Source: CAIVAT01 sp964525995
GTDB taxonomy: Bacteria > Bacteroidota > Bacteroidia > Bacteroidales > FEN-979
Length of the DNA: 64,000 nucleotides
Reading direction: 5' to 3'
Assembly (NCBI GenBank): GCA_964525995.1
Contig: CAZGIM010000011.1
Location: forward strand, 62,001 to 126,000
Positions 59,770 to 64,000 of this stretch are shown one piece after another. The position numbers and the translations under genes are program-made. The notes under the pieces were generated by a model. That model made no database searches. It saw only the letters and a list, made by a program, of their open reading frames with translations, and was not told the DNA's origin. How positions within the stretch are numbered: position 1 is the stretch's first letter; each line of letters opens with the position of its first letter.

Positions 59770-62124
59770 CTATTCGTCTGCCTGGTCATCATCAATATTG
59801 ACGATCGGAGTCTCAAATGCCCGGGTGGTGCTCCATTTATCAAGGGTGAGGAGCATGGAAGGGAGCACGAACATGTTCAGCAATCCAGCCACCAGCAGGG
59901 TGAATGAGATCAGGAACCCCAAGGCCTGAGTGCCTCCGAAGGTCGATAGGACAAATATTCCGAATCCGAAAAACAGAACGGTCGAAGAGTATATCATGCT
60001 GTAGCCTGTTTCCTTCAGGGCTGAGATCACCGATTCGGGGATATTATGTCCGGTATGCTTCAGTTGAAGCCGGTACCTTGAAAGAAACTGGATGGAATTA
60101 TCCACCGAGATTCCTAATGCGATACTGAAAATGAGGATGGTGGAGGGTTTAATCGGGATACCGGCAAAACCCATGAGCGCTCCTGTCATGAGCTGGGGGA
60201 TCAGATTGGGTATGAGCGATATCAGGATCATGCGCCAGGAGGTGAACAGAAAAGCCAGTAACAGCGCAATGACAACCACAGCGAGGGCAATGCTTTCCCA
60301 GAGATTCCGGATCAGGAAATTGGTTTCTTTCAGAAAGACCACACTGCTGCCTGTAATCGTGACCTCGTACCGGGCGGGGTTAAAAACTGAATCGATTTTT
60401 GGTCTCAGGCTTTTCTGGATGCTGTCGATCTTCGGGGTTCCGACATTGGCCATCTGTACGCTGACGCGTGTCACCCGGTAGGTGGTATCCAGAAAATTGT
60501 TCAGGATTGTCCGTTTGTTGGCTTTGAAGGCCGGGATATAATCGGCCATGAAAGCGAGTTCATTGGAATTCGGAAGGGCGTAGTATTCCGGGTCACCGGA
60601 ATAAAATGCCTGTTTGGCCGACTTGATAACTTCAACGATGGATAAGGGTTTCGAGAGTTCGGGATAGGTGGCCAGGCTGTCCTGCAAACGATCGATCCTG
60701 TTCAATGTGCCCAGGTTCATCACCCCTTTTTTCTTTTTGGTGTCGACCGTGATTTCAAGGGGCATGATGCCTTTGAAGTGTTTTTCGAAGAATAGCAGGT
60801 CCTTGTAAATCGGATCCCGCTTTGAAATGTCGTCAACAATGGTGCCCGTGGTATGCAGCCGGAAAGCCCCGATGATCCCGATCAGGATCAGAATGCCCAT
60901 GGCAAGATAAATCGGGTTGCGATAATGCTGAACCCAGTATACGGCTTTATCGATCAGTGACTTCGCGAGGCTGGCTTCGATATGACGCGTATATTTTCCT
61001 TTAGGCGGGGGCAGGAAGCTGAAAAAGATCGGCACCAGGGTAAGTGAAAGTGCGTAGATGACCATGATGCTGATGGCCGCGATCAGACCAAATTCGACGA
61101 GGAGTTTGTTGCTGGTGATGGTAAAGGCTGCAAACCCCGTTGCCGTGGCCGCATTGGTAAGAAGGTTCGCGACTCCGATCCGGTGGATGACCCGCGACAA
61201 CGCCTTGGCCTGGTTGTGGTGGTGGCTGTACTCGTAATGGTACTTGTTCAGGATAAAAATACAATTTTCCACGGCAATGACGATCACGAGCGGTGGGATG
61301 ATCGAGGTTAGCATGGTGATCTTGTACCCGAACAACGCCATCATCCCCAGCGCCCAAATCACGCTCATGATCATGATCACCATTGGGAAGATCACCGCCT
61401 TGGTTGATCTGAAAAAGATAAAGAGGAAAAATGCCGAAACCATCAGGGCCAGGATCACGAACATGATTAGTTCGCGTTCCAGTTTTTTGGCAATAAGCGT
61501 TCGGATATAAGGCAACCCGGAATAGTGAACCTCCGTTCCGGTTCGCACCGAAAAGCGGTCGACCGTGCTCTGGATTTCCCGTATCAGTCTTACCCGGTCT
61601 TTCGACTGAACAAGCTTCTTATCAAGGGTCAGGGCCATCAGGTAAGCCGACGTTTCCGGGTTGTAGATGAACCCCCTGTAAAACGGGAGGGAGTGGATCA
61701 CCTCTCGGATCGAATCCAGCTCAGCTTGTGATGCCGGTTTATGTGGAGTGATCGGAATAAACTCAAATTTCCGGAGCGAATCGTTTTTCACGAGGTTGTA
61801 AAGCCGGGTGATGGAGACAATTTCCGAGACGCCTTTAATCCTACGGAGTGAATCGGTGAGATCATAGATCCTGTTGAAATGCCGCACCTGGAAAAAGGAA
61901 GTGTCACGGATTCCGATAAACATGATGGTTCCATCCTGACCGAACTGCCTGATAAAATTCTTATAGATCCGGTTGGTCGGATCTTTATCGGGAAGTACAC
62001 TGGAACTTTCGTATTGTAACCTGACCTTTGTGGCCATATACCCCATGAAGAGGGTAAGGACGAGGATCACGGAAAGAATGGGTATTCTTTTTCGCAGAAT
62101 CGCATTGGTCAGAAAATTCCACAC
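59770..62124 (-). CDS. MMPL/RND-superfamily transporter
   Basis: A 784-residue polytopic membrane protein with the RND pattern: one helix, a large periplasmic loop, five or six helices, then a repeat of the same. Visible segments are KRIPILSVILVLTLFMGYMA (first helix), VSAFFLFIFFRSTKAVIFPM (TM2-3), SIMVIYALSLTLVPIFFSFL, and near the end MTGALMGFAGIPIKPSTILI and FSIALGISVDNSIQFLSRYR with the acidic residue of the second half. This is the MMPL/hydrophobe exporter branch that moves lipids or hopanoid-like molecules, with no adaptor gene next to it. Translation starts at GTG. The cargo is unknown. Confidence 0.87.
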   Translation of the reverse strand: MWNFLTNAILRKRIPILSVILVLTLFMGYMATKVRLQYESSSVLPDKDPTNRIYKNFIRQFGQDGTIMFIGIRDTSFFQVRHFNRIYDLTDSLRRIKGVSEIVSITRLYNLVKNDSLRKFEFIPITPHKPASQAELDSIREVIHSLPFYRGFIYNPETSAYLMALTLDKKLVQSKDRVRLIREIQSTVDRFSVRTGTEVHYSGLPYIRTLIAKKLERELIMFVILALMVSAFFLFIFFRSTKAVIFPMVIMIMSVIWALGMMALFGYKITMLTSIIPPLVIVIAVENCIFILNKYHYEYSHHHNQAKALSRVIHRIGVANLLTNAATATGFAAFTITSNKLLVEFGLIAAISIMVIYALSLTLVPIFFSFLPPPKGKYTRHIEASLAKSLIDKAVYWVQHYRNPIYLAMGILILIGIIGAFRLHTTGTIVDDISKRDPIYKDLLFFEKHFKGIMPLEITVDTKKKKGVMNLGTLNRIDRLQDSLATYPELSKPLSIVEVIKSAKQAFYSGDPEYYALPNSNELAFMADYIPAFKANKRTILNNFLDTTYRVTRVSVQMANVGTPKIDSIQKSLRPKIDSVFNPARYEVTITGSSVVFLKETNFLIRNLWESIALAVVVIALLLAFLFTSWRMILISLIPNLIPQLMTGALMGFAGIPIKPSTILIFSIALGISVDNSIQFLSRYRLQLKHTGHNIPESVISALKETGYSMIYSSTVLFFGFGIFVLSTFGGTQALGFLISFTLLVAGLLNMFVLPSMLLTLDKWSTTRAFETPIVNIDDDQADE

Positions 62125-62130
62125 GTTTCG

Positions 62131-62151
62131 TAATTTTGGAGTGCAAATGTA
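62131..62151. promoter_or_regulatory. Overlapping divergent promoters between the MMPL and dehydrogenase genes
   Basis: Plus strand TAATTTTG (62131-62138) and minus strand TACATTTG (62151-62144) both match TAnnTTTG and are only five bases apart, so each predicted transcript starts inside or next to the other's -7 box. The dehydrogenase ATG follows at 62160 and the MMPL GTG at 62124. Confidence 0.6.
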
Positions 62152-62159
62152 CGAAAATC

Positions 62160-63140
62160 ATGCAAAAAGTCCCTGCCACGAAGAATAAGATATTGTTGCT
62201 CGATCCTGTCCACTCACTGATCCGGGAACGGTTTGAAGCTTTGGGCCATCGATGTGATTATTTCCCTGAATATTCACGGAGCGATCTGCTTAACATTGCC
62301 GGTGACTACAGCGGGATCATCGTAAGGAGCAAATTTACGGTTGACCGGGAATTTTTAGAGGCCGCAAGAAATCTGCAGTTCATTGGCAGAGTGGGGGCGG
62401 GTATGGAAAATATCGACGTAGAATATGCCCGTGAAAAAGGCATCAGGTGTTACAATGCTCCGGAAGGAAATCGTGATGCCGTGGGCGAGCACGCGGTCGG
62501 GATGCTGTTAGCCCTGATGAATAACATGACACGGGCCGACCGGCAGGTACGGTCGGGAGTCTGGAAACGGGAAGAGAACCGTGGAATCGAAATCATGGGA
62601 AAAACCATAGGAATTATTGGGTACGGAAATATGGGGAGCGCCTTTGCCAGGCGACTTAAGGGTTTTGAAGCAAACGTCATTGCTTATGACAAGTATAAAG
62701 AGAACTTTTCCGATGAATACGTCACCGAAGCAACCATGGAACAAATTTTTTCCGACTCCGACATCCTCAGTCTTCATGTACCGCTCACGGCCGAGACCCA
62801 TTACCTGGTGGATCAGGATTATCTGATGCGATTCCGGAAGCCAATATGGCTGATCAATACCTCGCGCGGACAGGTTGTCAGGACCGCAGATCTTGTTAAA
62901 AATCTGGAGACAGGGAAGGTTTTTGGTGCAGCGCTGGACGTTCTGGAATATGAAGATTCCTCTTTTGGTCGTCTGAAGCCCGGAGGGGATTCCGATTTTG
63001 ACTATTTAGCAGCTTCCGACCGGGTTATCCTTACACCCCACATTGCCGGCTGGACCCGGGAGTCGAATGAAAAGCTGGCAAGGATTCTGGTTGAAAAAAT
63101 TCAGAAAGGCGAACAATTGAAAAAATTATCCGGCGACTGA
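62160..63140 (+). CDS. D-2-hydroxyacid dehydrogenase (phosphoglycerate dehydrogenase-like)
   Basis: A 326-residue NAD-dependent dehydrogenase. The NAD-binding GxGxxG motif is IGIIGYGNMGSAFARRL, catalytic Arg lies in INTSRGQVV, Glu in AALDVLEYED, and His in LTPHIAGW. It lacks the C-terminal ACT domain of long-form SerA, so it could be a short 3-phosphoglycerate dehydrogenase or act on another 2-hydroxy acid. The ATG at 62160 is preferred over a TTG at 62136 because the -7 box (62131-62138) overlaps the latter. Confidence 0.88.
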   Translation: MQKVPATKNKILLLDPVHSLIRERFEALGHRCDYFPEYSRSDLLNIAGDYSGIIVRSKFTVDREFLEAARNLQFIGRVGAGMENIDVEYAREKGIRCYNAPEGNRDAVGEHAVGMLLALMNNMTRADRQVRSGVWKREENRGIEIMGKTIGIIGYGNMGSAFARRLKGFEANVIAYDKYKENFSDEYVTEATMEQIFSDSDILSLHVPLTAETHYLVDQDYLMRFRKPIWLINTSRGQVVRTADLVKNLETGKVFGAALDVLEYEDSSFGRLKPGGDSDFDYLAASDRVILTPHIAGWTRESNEKLARILVEKIQKGEQLKKLSGD

Positions 63141-63243
63141 TACGAGGCGCAACGGCAATTATCATGTGCAAATCGTTTCCGGTTCAGTACAAATTCAGAT
63201 ACGGTAACCCTTCCTTACATTTCACCAATTCAACATATTTTTT

Positions 63244-63251
63244 TAGCTTTG
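63244..63251 (+). promoter_or_regulatory. -7 promoter element of the phosphofructokinase gene
   Basis: TAGCTTTG matches TAnnTTTG and lies 22 bases before the ATG at 63274. No clear -33 element was seen. Confidence 0.5.
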
Positions 63252-63273
63252 CCGGCAATCTATCTATTTTTCT

Positions 63274-64000
63274 ATGAGACTGGAAAACAAGCTTTTCAAA
63301 GGGAAAACCCTTGCGATTTTATCTGGCGGGGGCGATACGCCCGCCATCAATTCAAGCATTGAAGCAATCCGGAACCGGGCATCATTGTTGGGTTTTAAAG
63401 TTTACGGAATCCTTCAGGGGTGGAAAGGATTGTTAGGCGATGGCAATGTAGTTGATCTGACGAACCAGCCCTACGATGGCTATTATGGAGGCACTGCCCT
63501 GCGGTCGAGCCGCACTAACCCGTTCCCGTCGAAAAAGAACCCGGAAAGCCGTGTCCCGCAAGTTCTCCGGAATTTTGAACGATATAAAATCGATGTGCTT
63601 GTGACCATTGGTGGTGATGATACCAACGGCGCCGCAAAAAGGCTTTTCGAAACGGAAGGCATTCCGGTGATCGGGTTCCCCAAGACCATTGACAACGATT
63701 TGCGTACCCGTACCATCCACCACTACCAGGGAAAGGATATCGAAGCGGTTCTCTGCCCCGGCTTTCCTTCGGCCGCCCGGTCGATTATGGAATTCACAGC
63801 GTCGCTCAAGACAACGGCCGAATCGCATTCGCGCATCATTGTCATGGAGGTCATGGGAAGAGATGCCGGATGGCTTACGGGAACGGCCATCTTCGGGGGA
63901 GCGACCCTCGGGCTGGTACCCGAATACGAGATTACCCGCGAACGGAAAGAGGTTTTCTTTGAAACCGTCAAAGAAGCCTACATGCATTCCCGTAAAAAAT
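63274..64000 (+). CDS. 6-phosphofructokinase, probably pyrophosphate-dependent (partial, runs off the window)
   Basis: The first about 242 residues of a phosphofructokinase. It has LAILSGGGDTPAINSSI at the start, the second nucleotide/PPi motif TIGGDDTNGAA and the catalytic FPKTIDNDL. In ATP-dependent enzymes these positions read GGDGS and PGTIDND; Asp in GGDD and Lys in PKTIDND are the residues known to select pyrophosphate as phosphoryl donor, so this is predicted to be the PPi type. It later has the family segment MEVMGRDAGWLTG. The C-terminus is outside the window. Confidence 0.87.
   Translation, partial: MRLENKLFKGKTLAILSGGGDTPAINSSIEAIRNRASLLGFKVYGILQGWKGLLGDGNVVDLTNQPYDGYYGGTALRSSRTNPFPSKKNPESRVPQVLRNFERYKIDVLVTIGGDDTNGAAKRLFETEGIPVIGFPKTIDNDLRTRTIHHYQGKDIEAVLCPGFPSAARSIMEFTASLKTTAESHSRIIVMEVMGRDAGWLTGTAIFGGATLGLVPEYEITRERKEVFFETVKEAYMHSRKK

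Overview
The window looks like a chromosome piece from a member of the Bacteroidota, probably an environmental, Bacteroidales-like lineage. The evidence is three very large secreted proteins with type IX secretion (T9SS) C-terminal sorting domains, a TonB-dependent receptor with a carboxypeptidase-like plug extension, many -7 elements of the form TAnnTTTG with TTG-type -33 elements, weak Shine-Dalgarno signals and several lipoproteins. A phosphofructokinase with pyrophosphate-type residues fits fermentative or anaerobic energy metabolism, but that is inference. No rRNA, tRNA or CRISPR array was seen.

Layout. 1-2.7 kb is the AT-rich edge of a defence or accessory island: the tail of a probable restriction-modification methylase, an AlbA_2/HATPase protein, a decayed stretch and a DprA-like Rossmann protein. 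2.7-7.1 kb holds a shortened PBP4-type D,D-peptidase, a small lipoprotein, the decayed 3' end of a biotin-dependent carboxyltransferase gene, and a membrane-anchored PP2C phosphatase. 7.4-11.5 kb is a papain-like T9SS protein, followed by a remnant of an MT-A70 adenine methyltransferase on the other strand. 11.9-17.9 kb is a tight operon: M20 amidohydrolase, TPR protein, rsmA, and a polytopic TPR glycosyltransferase-like protein.

18-40 kb is the most interesting part and reads as an acyl-glycan or glycolipid assembly region. It contains a fatty acyl-AMP ligase-like enzyme, a TonB receptor, four consecutive B12-binding radical SAM enzymes, and a compact ACP / ketoacyl synthase III / short-chain reductase / polyprenyl-P glycosyltransferase / GNAT acyltransferase operon. 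Two sulfotransferases, a Wzx-like flippase, a WecE-type sugar aminotransferase and a GT87-like membrane glycosyltransferase follow. rmlA at 58.7 kb could supply the dTDP-glucose feeding the WecE step. The simplest combined model is a 3-hydroxyacylated, possibly sulfated and methylated, aminodeoxy-sugar glycan built on a lipid carrier. Two intergenic gaps here carry the same composite of short tandem repeats.

39.8-44.1 kb holds housekeeping genes: mtnA with a lipoprotein and a beta-barrel protein, serS, and rplU-rpmA with a clear terminator. 44.3-55.6 kb holds two giant paralogous T9SS adhesin-like proteins, the second ending at a strong terminator. 55.6-64 kb holds an ABC-F ATPase, a polyprenyl diphosphate synthase, rmlA, an MMPL/RND transporter, a 2-hydroxyacid dehydrogenase and the start of phosphofructokinase.
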